Below, piece after piece: positions 47,805 through 56,316 of a stretch of 64,000 nt of DNA; position 1 is the stretch's first letter, and every line of letters starts with the position of its first letter. The position numbers were made by a program, and so were the translations under genes. Source of the stretch: CAISKJ01 sp046351555 (GTDB lineage Bacteria > Myxococcota_A > Polyangia > Polyangiales > Ga0077539); assembly GCA_046351555.1 (NCBI GenBank), contig JAXLYI010000034.1, positions 73,657 through 137,656 of the forward strand, read 5' to 3'. The notes beneath the pieces are model-generated. The model saw only the letters and a program-made list of their open reading frames with translations, did not search any database and was not told the DNA's origin.

Positions 47805-48935
47805 ATGGCACGCGTGTTCAACTGGCAGCTCGGTCGGGAGATGGACTACCCCCACGAGGGGCACCGCCCGCGGAGGCAGTTCGCCGGGCTCTTCGACATC
47901 AACAAGTGCATCGCCTGCCAGACGTGCTCCATCGCCTGCAAGACCACTTGGACGAGCGGCCGCGGGCAGGAGTACATGTTCTGGAACAACGTCGAGTCGA
48001 AGCCCCGCGGCTTCTACCCCCTCGGCTACGACGTCAACGTCCTCAACCTCCTCGGCGACCAGGCCACCTGGAACGGTGAGCGCTACGAAGGGCGCACGCT
48101 CTTCGAGGCCGCGCCCCCCGGCGAGCGCGTCCTCGGCTGGCGCCCGGCGGAGGAGGACTACGCCCACCCCAACCTCGGCGAGGACGAGATCCAGGGCACC
48201 ATCGAGCGCGGCGCGGCCTACAACCTCCCGCACGAGAACTGGATGTTCTACCTCATGCGGACGTGCAACCACTGCACGTACCCCGCGTGCCTCGCGAGCT
48301 GCTCGCGCAACTCCATCTACAAGCGCGACGAGGACGGCGTCGTCCTCATCGACCAGGAGCGCTGCCGCGGCTACCAGGAGTGCGTGCGGGGGTGCCCGTA
48401 CAAGAAGGTCTATTTCAACCCGTGCACGGGCACGTCGGAGAAGTGCGTCGGCTGCTACCCCAAGATGGAGCAGGGCGAGGTCTCCCAGTGCTTCTCCGCG
48501 TGCATCGGCAAGGTGCGGCTCCAGGGCTGGGTCTCGCCGCCCGACCGCGTGCGCGAGGACAACCCCGTCGACTACCTCGTCCACGTGCGCAAGATGGCCC
48601 TGCCGTACATGCCCCAGCTCGGCCTCGAGCCCAACATGTTCTACGTCCCGCCCATCCACGTGCCGGAGCCCTTCCTCGTGCAGATGTTCGGGCCCAACGC
48701 GCCGGAGGCCGTCCGCCAGTACAAGGCCGCCAAGGACGACCCCGTGCTCCGCGGGCTCTTCGCGCTCTTCGGCAGCACCGACAAGATCATCTCGTCCTTC
48801 CGCGTGGAGGGCGACGTCGCGATCGCCTTCGACGAGCGGCGCAACGAGCTCGTCCGCGTCCCCGCGAAGGAGCCCTTCTTCACGCGCCCCGCGTCCGAAC
48901 AGCTCTACCAGATCCGCCGCAGCAACACGACCTGA
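47805..48935 (+). CDS. nxrB: Iron-sulfur beta subunit, NxrB-like
   Basis: 376 residues; GGAGG seven bases before ATG 47805. The N-terminus (VFNWQLGREMDYP, then FDINKCIACQTCSIACKTTW and GQEYMFWNNVE) closely matches the NxrB signature as I recall it. Four cluster motifs are visible: CIACQTCSIAC, CNHCTYPACLASC, CRGYQECVRGCPYKK and CVGCYPKMEQG ... CFSACIGKVR. CRGYQEC has Tyr where a fourth Cys would sit, as with Trp in NarH, so that cluster is probably [3Fe-4S]. It transfers electrons between the Mo site of the alpha subunit and the heme subunit. It carries no signal of its own and should be exported with the alpha subunit through Tat. Confidence 0.78.
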   Translation: MARVFNWQLGREMDYPHEGHRPRRQFAGLFDINKCIACQTCSIACKTTWTSGRGQEYMFWNNVESKPRGFYPLGYDVNVLNLLGDQATWNGERYEGRTLFEAAPPGERVLGWRPAEEDYAHPNLGEDEIQGTIERGAAYNLPHENWMFYLMRTCNHCTYPACLASCSRNSIYKRDEDGVVLIDQERCRGYQECVRGCPYKKVYFNPCTGTSEKCVGCYPKMEQGEVSQCFSACIGKVRLQGWVSPPDRVREDNPVDYLVHVRKMALPYMPQLGLEPNMFYVPPIHVPEPFLVQMFGPNAPEAVRQYKAAKDDPVLRGLFALFGSTDKIISSFRVEGDVAIAFDERRNELVRVPAKEPFFTRPASEQLYQIRRSNTT

Positions 48936-48952
48936 GCCCCGAGGAGACGAAA

Positions 48953-49834
48953 ATGAGCCAGGAAGAAGAGACCCCCGGCGCGGCCGCGTCGAGCCCGCTG
49001 TCGCGCCGCGTCGCGCTCGCCGCCCTCGCGGCCGTCGGCGCCGCGTGCCGCCGCGGCCCGAAGCCCGCCCAGCGCCTCGACCACGTGCGCGTCGCCCGCG
49101 TCGACGGCCCCCTCCCGAAGCGCGACCCCCTCGCCGAGGCCTGGGACGAGGCCACCGAGTACGAGGCCGCGCTCGCCCCGCAGAACGTCACGCCCCCCAT
49201 GCTCCAGCGGCCCGCCGTCGCGCGGGTGAAGGTGCGCGCCCTCCACGACCTCAACTGGGTCGCCTTCCGCCTCGAGTGGGAAGACCGCAGCCGCGACGAG
49301 CTCCTCGGCCCCGCGATCTTCAGCGACGCGTGCGCGGTGCAGCTCCCGCGCGACCCGGGCTCGACGCCGGGCCCGATGATGGGCCACCCCGGCGCCCCGG
49401 TGCGGCTCATCTACTGGAAGGGCGCGTGGCAGACGCCCGACATGCTCGCGGCGCTCCACCCCAACAAGCCGCCGACGGACTACCCCTACGAGGCCGCGCG
49501 GCCCGAGCATCGGCGGGCGCTCGAGCTCCAGTACGCCCCGGCGCGCGCCACCGGCAACCCCAACCTCGTGCGCCGCGGCGACCGGCCCGTGATGGTCGGC
49601 GAGGCGGAGATGTTCGGCAGCTTCACCGCCGTGCGCGACCGGGAGGCCGACGGGTTCGGCGTCCACCAGGACGGGCGCTGGCGGGTCGTCCTCGGCGCGC
49701 CGGTGGGCGTCGTCAACGGCGCGCTCAACGTCGGCGAGTCGCAGGTCGCCTTCGCCGTGTGGGAGGGCGCCGCGCAGAACGTCGGCGGGCGCAAGATGCG
49801 GAGCGAGGCGTGGGTGCGCCTCGTGGTCGCGTGA
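48953..49834 (+). CDS. Heme-b gamma subunit of type II molybdoenzyme (EbdC/NxrC-like)
   Basis: 293 residues with a GAGGAG ribosome binding site just upstream. The N-terminus has SRRVALAALAAVGAAC, a twin-arginine-like region ending in a lipobox-like Cys. The rest resembles the ethylbenzene dehydrogenase gamma / DMSO-reductase-family heme-binding fold: PAVARVKVRALHDLNWVAFRLEW, MMGHPGAPVRLIYWKGAW and VGGRKMRSEAWVRL. In EbdC the heme iron is held by Met and Lys; candidates here are the Met in MMGHP and the Lys in GGRKM. It would pass electrons to a periplasmic cytochrome, and the CX4CH proteins downstream are candidates. A membrane-tethered lipoprotein is possible. Confidence 0.68.
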   Translation: MSQEEETPGAAASSPLSRRVALAALAAVGAACRRGPKPAQRLDHVRVARVDGPLPKRDPLAEAWDEATEYEAALAPQNVTPPMLQRPAVARVKVRALHDLNWVAFRLEWEDRSRDELLGPAIFSDACAVQLPRDPGSTPGPMMGHPGAPVRLIYWKGAWQTPDMLAALHPNKPPTDYPYEAARPEHRRALELQYAPARATGNPNLVRRGDRPVMVGEAEMFGSFTAVRDREADGFGVHQDGRWRVVLGAPVGVVNGALNVGESQVAFAVWEGAAQNVGGRKMRSEAWVRLVVA

Positions 49835-49845
49835 GGGCCGCCGCG

Positions 49846-50508
49846 ATGGACCCGTCGACGCAGCATCTCGCCCGCGCCGCGCGGTACCGCGCCCTGGCGC
49901 TCCTCTTCGCGCCGCCCGACACGCACGCCGCGGGGGAGCTCGCCGCCCTCGCGTCCGACCTCGGCGACGCGGAGCTCGCCGCCCTCGCGTCCGACCTCGG
50001 GCCCGACGCCGAGGGCGAGTACCACCGCGCGCTCGGCTTCACCGGCGCCGTGCGCGACGGCGAGTCGGACTACGAGGTGAACCCCCTCGGCGGCAAGGGG
50101 CCCCTCCTCGCGGACGTCGCCGGCTTCTACCTCGCCTTCCGCTACGAGGACGCGACGCTCGTCGGCCTCGCGCCCGACCACCTCTCGATGGAGCTCGGCT
50201 TCCTCGGCTGGCTCGCGCTCCGCGCCGCGTTCGCGCGCCACGAGGGCGACGCGGCGGGGGAGGAGGTCTGCGTCGCCGCCGCCGAGAACTTCGCGCGCGA
50301 CCACGTCGGCCGCTGGGCCGCGACGATGCTCGCCCGCCTCCGCGCGGCCGCCGAGGGCGGCTTCTACGACGCCGCCGCGGCCTACGCGCAGCGCGCGCTC
50401 GAGGCCCTGGAGCCCGGGCGCGTCGCGCCGCCCGTCGTCGACCGGCGCCGCGTCGCCCTCCCCACCCTCGACGACTCCGACGCCTGCGGGCTCCCGCCGG
50501 ACGCCTGA
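49846..50508 (+). CDS. TorD/NarJ-like molybdoenzyme assembly chaperone
   Basis: 220 residues from ATG 49846; a GTG at 49831 would overlap the previous stop as GTGA and add five. It is all-helical with TorD features: LARAARYRALALLFAPP at the start, then DYEVNPLGGKGPLLADVAGFYLAF and LSMELGFLGWLALR, and ENFARDHVGRWAATML. Such chaperones bind the Tat signal and apo-enzyme until the molybdenum cofactor is inserted. It sits directly after the three enzyme subunits. A tandem repeat of 12 residues near the N-terminus (ELAALASDLGDA repeated) comes from a recent DNA duplication. Confidence 0.8.
   Translation: MDPSTQHLARAARYRALALLFAPPDTHAAGELAALASDLGDAELAALASDLGPDAEGEYHRALGFTGAVRDGESDYEVNPLGGKGPLLADVAGFYLAFRYEDATLVGLAPDHLSMELGFLGWLALRAAFARHEGDAAGEEVCVAAAENFARDHVGRWAATMLARLRAAAEGGFYDAAAAYAQRALEALEPGRVAPPVVDRRRVALPTLDDSDACGLPPDA
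49935..50000 (+). repeat. Tandem duplication, 36-base period, inside the chaperone gene
   Basis: The 30 bases at 49935-49964 recur identically at 49971-50000, six bases apart, giving a 36-base (12-codon) in-frame duplication. Identity without drift in third positions implies it is recent. It lengthens a helix-loop near the N-terminus without breaking the frame. Confidence 0.9.
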
Positions 50509-50531
50509 GCCGCCTTCACGGCTCCGGCGGC
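50509..50531. terminator. Possible stem-loop between convergent genes
   Basis: GCCGCC (50509-50514) and GGCGGC (50526-50531) can pair around an 11-base loop, between the chaperone stop at 50508 and the end of the convergent regulator gene at 50516. There is no U-tract in either direction, so intrinsic termination is doubtful. Confidence 0.25.
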
Positions 50532-51235
50532 GTCGTCCCCTCCGCGGCCGCGAGCAGGCCGGCGGGGTCGACGATTCGAACCTCCCGCCGCGCCAGGACG
50601 ATCGTGCCCGCCCGCACGAGCGCGCCGAGCGCGCGGGAGAGCGTCTCGGGCATCATCCCGAGGATCCCCGCGAGCACCCGCCGCGGCAGGAGCGGCGCGT
50701 ACTCGCCGCGCGACTCGTCGACCAGCCAGCGGGCGACGCGGCGCGGCGCGCTCCCGTCGGTGGTCGAGGGGCGCGGCACTGTGTCGATGCGCGCGCGGAT
50801 CACCAGCTCCATCACCACGCAAGCGGCGCGGGAGCCGTCGCGGGCGACCCAGTCGCGCACGTCGTCGCGGCGCCCCACGCAGGTGGCCGACGCCGTGACC
50901 GCGACGGCGGTGTCGGTGAACTCGTCCTGCAGCAGCGCCTCCTCCCCGATGAGCGAGCCGGGCTTGCGGAGCACCCACGGGAGGCCCTGCCCGCGGTCCT
51001 CCCCGGCCTCGCGGAAGAGCGCCACGGTGCCGTGCCGCACGTACCAGACGTGCTCCGCGGCGGAGCCCTCGTCGCAGAGCACCGCGCCCGCCGCGTAGCT
51101 CCGCGGCGCGAAGGGGCAGCGCCGGCCCTCCGCGCACCCCGCGGCCTGCCCGATGACGCAGCGCACCTCGTCGGGCGCGGCGCCGACCTCCTGCACGACG
51201 GGCAGCGATCCCCGCCGGCGTCGAGAACGACCCAT
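50516..51235 (-). CDS. Crp/Fnr-family transcriptional regulator with N-terminal Cys cluster
   Basis: 239 residues. A cyclic-nucleotide-fold sensor domain (SYAAGAVLCDEGSAAEHVWYVRHGTVAL ... GSLIGEEALL) is followed by a dimer helix and a winged HTH (LAGILGMMPETLSRALGALVRAGTIVL). The recognition helix has E-x2-S-R as in FNR, which reads TTGA-type half-sites. Before the sensor domain lie Cys26-x7-Cys34-x5-Cys40 with further Cys later, reminiscent of the FNR [4Fe-4S] oxygen sensor though the spacing differs. It is divergent from the TlpA-ApbE operon. Repeated TGAC-N4-GTCA sites across the window are its likely operators. No copy of the site lies close to its own start. Confidence 0.83.
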   Translation of the reverse strand: MGRSRRRRGSLPVVQEVGAAPDEVRCVIGQAAGCAEGRRCPFAPRSYAAGAVLCDEGSAAEHVWYVRHGTVALFREAGEDRGQGLPWVLRKPGSLIGEEALLQDEFTDTAVAVTASATCVGRRDDVRDWVARDGSRAACVVMELVIRARIDTVPRPSTTDGSAPRRVARWLVDESRGEYAPLLPRRVLAGILGMMPETLSRALGALVRAGTIVLARREVRIVDPAGLLAAAEGTTPPEP

Positions 51236-51342
51236 GGGAACACCTCTCCTCCGAAGACACCCGAACGGTGCGCCCGGCGACGGCGCGGCTCCATGACATA
51301 TCGCAGCCCGCGCGCCGCAAACGCCTCCGCCACGCGCGCCCC

Positions 51343-51356
51343 TTGACGGCCGTCAC
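51343..51356 (+). promoter_or_regulatory. Fnr/Crp-type operator upstream of the TlpA-ApbE operon
   Basis: TTGACGGCCGTCAC (TGAC-N4-GTCA; the core GACGGCCGTC is fully palindromic) ends 36 bases before ATG 51393. CAATCC at 51378-51383 lies 21 bases downstream as a -10-like element. The left arm TTGAC is the closest of all sites to a canonical FNR half-site. Confidence 0.7.
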
Positions 51357-51392
51357 GTCGCGCGCGCCGCGCGGGCTCAATCCTCGAGCCCC

Positions 51393-51860
51393 ATGAAGCG
51401 CGCCGCGTCCGTCCCTCTGTTCTTGCTCCTCGCGGCCGCGGCCACGCCGGGCCAGCCCGCGCCGCCCCTCGACGCCCCCGCGACGCGCGGCGGCGCCGTC
51501 TCCCTCGCGCGGCTGCGCGGGCGCGTCGTCGTCGTCGACTTCTGGGCGAGCTGGTGCGAGCCGTGCCGGCGGTCGTTCCCCGCGCTCGACGGGCTGGCGA
51601 GGCGCTACGGGCCGCGGGGCCTCACCGTGGTGGGCGTCTCGGTCGACGACGACGCCGCCAACGCCGCGCGCTTCGCCCGCGAGCTCCGCCCGTCCTTCCC
51701 GCTGGTGCACGACGCGTCGCACCAGATCGCCGAGCGCTGGGCGCCCCCCGCCATGCCCACGACCTACGTCGTCGGCCGCGACGGCGTGGTCACCGCGGTT
51801 CTCACGGGCGACGCGACCGCACAGCTCGAAGCCCACGTCACCGCGGCGCTGGGGAGGTGA
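51393..51860 (+). CDS. TlpA-like thiol:disulfide oxidoreductase
   Basis: 155 residues: a signal peptide (MKRAASVPLFLLLAAAATPG), then a thioredoxin fold with FWASWCEPCRRSFPAL (catalytic Cys-Glu-Pro-Cys) and the cis-Pro region AMPTTYVVGRDG. It is a periplasmic reductant, probably keeping the Cys of c-type cytochrome CXnCH sites reduced for heme attachment; several such proteins follow in the same operon. It is first in the operon, 36 bases after the operator, and is followed directly by apbE. Thioredoxin, ApbE, DUF4266 and DUF3570 genes are known to co-occur. Confidence 0.87.
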   Translation: MKRAASVPLFLLLAAAATPGQPAPPLDAPATRGGAVSLARLRGRVVVVDFWASWCEPCRRSFPALDGLARRYGPRGLTVVGVSVDDDAANAARFARELRPSFPLVHDASHQIAERWAPPAMPTTYVVGRDGVVTAVLTGDATAQLEAHVTAALGR

Positions 51861-51863
51861 CGC

Positions 51864-52892
51864 ATGCGACGCCGGACGCTCCTCCTCCTCCCGGCCGCGC
51901 TCGCGGGCGGCGCCGCCCTGCGCTCGCTCGACCGACGCGACCGCTCGCCGCTCCCCCAGGGCCACACCGCGCAGCGACCCGCGATGGGCACCCTCTGGCA
52001 GGTCGCCCTGCCCCCGGGCGCTCCGGCGTTCGCGGCCGCCGCGGCGGAGCGCGCGCTCGACGAGGTCGCCCGCCTGGAAGACGTCCTCTCGGAGTTTCGC
52101 CCGCACACCGAGGTCTCCCGCATCAACGCCGCCGCCGGGGGGCGCCCCGTCGCCGTCTCCGACGACACATGGTTCGTCACCGAACGATCGCTCCACCACG
52201 CCGCGCTCTCCGACGGCGCCTTCGACCCGACCTGGGCCGCGCTGCGCCCGCTCTGGGACTTCAAGTCGCCCGACCCGCGGCCGCCCGACCCCGACGCCGT
52301 CCGCGCGAAGCTCCCGCTCGTCGACTGGCGCGCCGTCGAGATGGACCCCGCCGCCCGCACCGTCCGCCTGCGCCGCCCGGGCATGGCCCTCGGCTTCGGC
52401 GGCATCGCGAAGGGCTACGCGCTCGACCGCATGCGCGACCTCCTGCGCCGCGAGGGCGTGCGCGATTTCGTCCTCTACTCCGGCGGCCAGGTGCTCGCCG
52501 AGGGCGCGCGCGCCGGGCGCCTCTGGCGGGTCGGCGTGCAGCACCCGCGCGACCCCGACGGGCTCCTCGGCGTCCTCCGCGTCACCCACGCGTCGGTCTC
52601 CACCGGCGGCGACTACGAGCACTTCTTCCTCCACGGCGGCCGGCGGTACCACCATGTGCTCGACCCCCGCACAGGCTGGCCCGTCGAGCACACCTCCTCC
52701 GTCACCGTCGTCGCCGAGAGCGCGCTCGACGCCGACGCCCTCGACACGGCGCTCTTCGCCATGGCCCCCGAGGCCGCGATGGCCCTCGCCCGCGCGCGCG
52801 GCCTCGCCGTCCTGCGCACCGACCCTGCGATGCGCAGCGAGACGACCCCCGCCATGCGCGCTCGGCTCGCCGGCCCCACGGAGGCGACGTGA
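51864..52892 (+). CDS. apbE: FAD:protein FMN transferase (ApbE family)
   Basis: 342 residues with an N-terminal signal-like segment (RRRTLLLLPAALAGGAAL). ApbE hallmarks: RPAMGTLWQVAL, LSEFRPHTEVSRIN, GGIAKGYALDRM, HVLDPRTGWPV and DALDTALFAM (metal-binding Asp/Thr region). The usual SGGD reads SGGQ (VLYSGGQVLAEG), a small deviation that may matter for FAD/metal binding. ApbE attaches FMN covalently to Thr/Ser of exported redox proteins. No clear target motif (DGxSGAT type) is apparent in the neighbouring proteins, so the substrate may be encoded elsewhere or be new. Its stop overlaps the next gene as GTGA. Confidence 0.88.
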   Translation: MRRRTLLLLPAALAGGAALRSLDRRDRSPLPQGHTAQRPAMGTLWQVALPPGAPAFAAAAAERALDEVARLEDVLSEFRPHTEVSRINAAAGGRPVAVSDDTWFVTERSLHHAALSDGAFDPTWAALRPLWDFKSPDPRPPDPDAVRAKLPLVDWRAVEMDPAARTVRLRRPGMALGFGGIAKGYALDRMRDLLRREGVRDFVLYSGGQVLAEGARAGRLWRVGVQHPRDPDGLLGVLRVTHASVSTGGDYEHFFLHGGRRYHHVLDPRTGWPVEHTSSVTVVAESALDADALDTALFAMAPEAAMALARARGLAVLRTDPAMRSETTPAMRARLAGPTEAT

Positions 52893-55783
52893 ACCCCCTC
52901 GGCCGCGGCCTCGCCCTCGCGTCGCTCGCGGCCTCCTGCGCCGGCCCTTCCCCCCGCGAGCGCTTCGACGCCGACGTGGCCCCCGTCCTCGCGCGCCGCT
53001 GCGCGAACAGCGCCTGCCACGAGGCCCGCAGCGACGGGCGGACGCCGCGCGCGCTCACCCTCCGCGTCGACAGCGACGGGCGGCTCACGGGCAACGCGCT
53101 CGACGACGCCTACGCCGCCGCGAAGCGCTTCATCAACACCGCCGAGCGCCCGGAGTTCTCGTCGCTCCTGCGCAAGGCGCTGCCCCCGGAGACCGGCGGC
53201 CTCCCCCACGCGGGCGGCGCAGCCTTCTACGGCCGCGGCGACCCGGCCTTCGTCGCCGTCCGCGCCTGGATCGCCGCCGAGCGCGGCGGCGGCGAGGACG
53301 GCCGCCCCGAGGAGCTCACCGAGGGGGAGCGCTTCTTCGCCCGCGAGGTGCAGCCCCGCCTCGCGGAGGCGCAGTGCATGTCGGGCCCCTGCCACGGCGC
53401 AGCGTCCGGCGTGCCGCTCCGCTTCGACCCCGGCGTCGACGGCGCGTTCAGCGTGGCCGCCACGCGGGCCAACCACCGCGAGGCCGTCACCCAGCTCGCC
53501 CTCGGCGGCCACCCCGAGCTCTCACGGCTCGCGCGCAAGCCCCTGCGCGACCTCGCCCAGGCGCTGCCGCACCGCGGGGGCAACGGCGTCGGCGCCTTCC
53601 CCCGCACCCTCGACGACCCGCTCCCGCGCGCCGTGGTCGCGTGGGCCGCGCTCGAGCGGCGGCTGCGAACCGACGGGGCGCCAACGGGCGTCGCGGGCAT
53701 CGCGTTCGTCGGCGGCCCGATGGGCCCGGCGCGCGTCCACGAGCACGCCGCCTTCGTGCCGGGGAGCGACGTCTTCCTCCTCACGCCCGCCGCGCCGGGC
53801 GGCGCCCTACGGAACCTCACCGCCGCGCTCCACCCCGCGCCCGCCGACGTGCGCGACCCCGCCGTCGACTCCGCGGGCGAGCGCCTGGCCTTCACCCTGC
53901 GCGAGGCCCCGGGCGCGCCCCGCGTGGTGTGGGAGCTCGACCTTCGCACCGGCGCCGGGCGCGCCCTGACCCGCGGCGTTCGACTGCCCGACGGGGGCGG
54001 ATCGTCCGACCGCTGGCCCGCCTACGCGCCGGACGGCCGCCTGTGGTTCGTCTCCGACCGCGCGGGCGTGCTCGCGGAGCACGGCGACGGGTACGACACC
54101 GACCTCTACGTGCTCGAGCGCGACGGGTCGCTCACGCGGCGCTCGTTCACGCCGAGCCCCGAGCTCGCCACCACCTTCTTCCGCCAGGGACGCGAGACGA
54201 GCGGCGCGGTGGCGTTCACGGCGATCCGACGCCTCGGCGACGGCTACAAGGGCGTGGTCTACCGCTTCCCCAACGACCTCCACGCCGAGTACCACCAGCA
54301 CGTCGGCATCACCCTCGGCGACGACGTCACCTGGCACGTGCGCGAGACCGCCGACGGCAACTACGTCGGCCTCCTCCTCGACCGCGACGCCGTGTGGTCC
54401 GCGGGCGCGCTCGTCCACATCGACCGCAACCTCGGCATCGCGCTCCCCACCTCGGTCGCGTCGAGCAGCTCGCTCACGGGCTACCAGTCACCGATTGCGT
54501 ACCTGGGCCCCTACGGCGACCCGGCCGACTCGATCCTCAACCCCTACGCCGCGGAGACGGTGCAGCAGCCCGTGCGACGCCTCCAGAGCGACGGCGCCTG
54601 GCGCGACCCGCACCCTCTCCCCGACGGCCGCGTGCTCGCCGCGTGGGCCGACGGCCCCGTGCGCCTCCGCGACCGCGACGCCGCGCCCGACTTCGGGCTC
54701 TACGCCGTCACCCTCGCGCGCGACCCGGCCTCCGGCGTGCTCCACGTCGAGCGCCGTGAGCGCCTCGTCGATCTGCCTGGCGTCCCCGAGACGCAGCCCG
54801 TCCCCGTGTTCCGTGACGTGCCCGGCGTGGTGTACGGAGACGCAGCGCGCGGAGACCGGGGCACGATCCTCTACGGTGGCGTCCCGATGGTCGAGTCCCT
54901 GCTCCGGCAGGTGGGCCCCTTCGGACTCCGCGAACCACGTGACGACCTCCGCGCCGTCCGCATCCTCGGCTGGATCCCGCGCGCCGCCGACCCCCTGCAC
55001 CCGCCCGCGCCGGGCCTCCCCACGCCGCAGCGCCGGAGCGGCGTCGGCCCCCACCTGCCCGCCCGCGTGCTCGCCGAAATCCCCTTGGAGGAAGACGGCA
55101 CGCTCTACGCCTCGCTCCCCGCGGGGACGGCCTTCCGGCTCCAGTACCTCGACGCGCGCGGGATGGCCGTCGGCGTCCAGCACAACCGCTGGTTCGACCT
55201 CCAAGGCGGTCAGGAACTCCGCCAGGGCGTCTCCGCCTCCGTGTACGACGTCCGCTGCGCGGCCTGCCACGGGGCGCGCTCGGGGCGCGCGGAGGCGGCC
55301 TTCCTGCCGGTCGACGTCACCGCCCGCGCGTCGCGCTCCCTCGCACGCTTCGAACACGACGACCCCGACCGACCGCGCGCCCCCTTCCGCGTCGAGGGCG
55401 CGCTCCCCGCGGGATGGTCGACCGTGGTCTCCCCCGCCCTCTCGCGCTCGTGCGCGGCCGCCGGGTGCCACGACGACGGGACGCGCGCGGCGGGCCTCTC
55501 GCTGACGGCGACGCCGACGGCGCGGTACGACGTCGCGTACGAGTCCCTGGTCGCGCTCGGGGAGGGCTCGCGCCACGGCTTCCGCTACGTCGACGTCACG
55601 GGCACCTCCGCGCGGGGCAGCCACCTCGTCGAGCGCGTCCTCGGCGAGGAGCTCGACGCGCCCCGCTCCACGCGAGGGGCCCCGCCGCACCGCGGGTCGC
55701 CGCCGCTCGACGACGCCTCCCTCCGCGCGCTCGTCCGATGGATCGAAGCCGGCGCCGCGTGGCGCGACGAGGTGACGCCGTGA
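52889..55783 (+). CDS. HzsA-like exported beta-propeller / multiheme c-type cytochrome
   Basis: 964 residues from GTG 52889 with a lipoprotein-like signal (LASLAASCAG). Heme-type motifs: CANSACH (about residue 33), CMSGPCH (about 165), CAACH (about 791) and CAAAGCH (about 855), three of the four with a CX4CH spacing. Between them lie propeller-like WD40/PD40 segments (AYAPDGRLWFVSDRAG and others). The stretch VLAEIPLEEDGTLYASLPAGTAF ... CAACHG resembles the C-terminal part of the hydrazine synthase alpha (HzsA) family as I remember it. That family is wide and most members do not make hydrazine. It is likely a periplasmic or surface electron carrier linked to the neighbouring molybdoenzyme. 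Confidence 0.6.
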   Translation: MNPLGRGLALASLAASCAGPSPRERFDADVAPVLARRCANSACHEARSDGRTPRALTLRVDSDGRLTGNALDDAYAAAKRFINTAERPEFSSLLRKALPPETGGLPHAGGAAFYGRGDPAFVAVRAWIAAERGGGEDGRPEELTEGERFFAREVQPRLAEAQCMSGPCHGAASGVPLRFDPGVDGAFSVAATRANHREAVTQLALGGHPELSRLARKPLRDLAQALPHRGGNGVGAFPRTLDDPLPRAVVAWAALERRLRTDGAPTGVAGIAFVGGPMGPARVHEHAAFVPGSDVFLLTPAAPGGALRNLTAALHPAPADVRDPAVDSAGERLAFTLREAPGAPRVVWELDLRTGAGRALTRGVRLPDGGGSSDRWPAYAPDGRLWFVSDRAGVLAEHGDGYDTDLYVLERDGSLTRRSFTPSPELATTFFRQGRETSGAVAFTAIRRLGDGYKGVVYRFPNDLHAEYHQHVGITLGDDVTWHVRETADGNYVGLLLDRDAVWSAGALVHIDRNLGIALPTSVASSSSLTGYQSPIAYLGPYGDPADSILNPYAAETVQQPVRRLQSDGAWRDPHPLPDGRVLAAWADGPVRLRDRDAAPDFGLYAVTLARDPASGVLHVERRERLVDLPGVPETQPVPVFRDVPGVVYGDAARGDRGTILYGGVPMVESLLRQVGPFGLREPRDDLRAVRILGWIPRAADPLHPPAPGLPTPQRRSGVGPHLPARVLAEIPLEEDGTLYASLPAGTAFRLQYLDARGMAVGVQHNRWFDLQGGQELRQGVSASVYDVRCAACHGARSGRAEAAFLPVDVTARASRSLARFEHDDPDRPRAPFRVEGALPAGWSTVVSPALSRSCAAAGCHDDGTRAAGLSLTATPTARYDVAYESLVALGEGSRHGFRYVDVTGTSARGSHLVERVLGEELDAPRSTRGAPPHRGSPPLDDASLRALVRWIEAGAAWRDEVTP

Positions 55784-56316
55784 ACATTCGCCAGGCCGCC
55801 GCCCTCCTCCCGCTCCTCGGCTGCTCGGAGCCCGCCGCGCCCGTCGATGCGTCCTTCGACGCGGCGCTCTACGAAGCCTCGATCGCCGCCCCCCACACGA
55901 TCAACGGGTACCAGCCCTTCGGGGCCGACGCCGGGGTCGAGATGCGGCTGGGCTTCCAGGGCTTCCGCTACACGCGCGTGGTGCTGGTGGCCTCGCGCGG
56001 GGTGCCGGAGCACACGCCGGGCCGCGCCCGCCTCGACATCGACGGCTTCGACCGGGCCGAGCAGCGGTTCGCCGCGCTCGCCTTCCGCGAGTTCAGCCCC
56101 GGCGTGTTCGTCAGCACGCCGTTGATGGTGTTCGCCAACGACGTGAACCTCGCCCGCGCCGTCGGCCGCCGCGCGACGCTCACCGTCGACCTCGAAGACC
56201 GCTGCTGCCGCGCCACTGCCACCTTCGAGGGCCCCGTCCGCTTCGACCCCGACTGCGTCGAGGACGCGCAGTTCCGCTGCCAGCCCGCGGCGCGCCCGGA
56301 CGGGGGCGGCCTGTGA
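55780..56316 (+). CDS. Hypothetical lipoprotein
   Basis: 178 residues from GTG 55780 (GTGA overlap). The signal peptide ends in a lipobox (LLPLLGC). The mature part is beta-rich: AGVEMRLGFQGFRYTRVVLV and FREFSPGVFVSTPLMVF, with RCCRATATFEGPVRF and DAQFRCQ supplying possible disulphides. No heme motif. It lies between two cytochrome genes and is coupled to both by GTGA overlaps, so it is probably a structural part of the same envelope complex. I do not recognise the family. Confidence 0.65.
   Translation: MNIRQAAALLPLLGCSEPAAPVDASFDAALYEASIAAPHTINGYQPFGADAGVEMRLGFQGFRYTRVVLVASRGVPEHTPGRARLDIDGFDRAEQRFAALAFREFSPGVFVSTPLMVFANDVNLARAVGRRATLTVDLEDRCCRATATFEGPVRFDPDCVEDAQFRCQPAARPDGGGL

Noticed and set aside
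52889..55783. Hydrazine synthase (anammox-type hydrazine production)
   Set aside because: The resemblance is only to the HzsA family, which is broad. No HzsB/HzsC or hydrazine dehydrogenase genes are present, so hydrazine synthesis is not supported.
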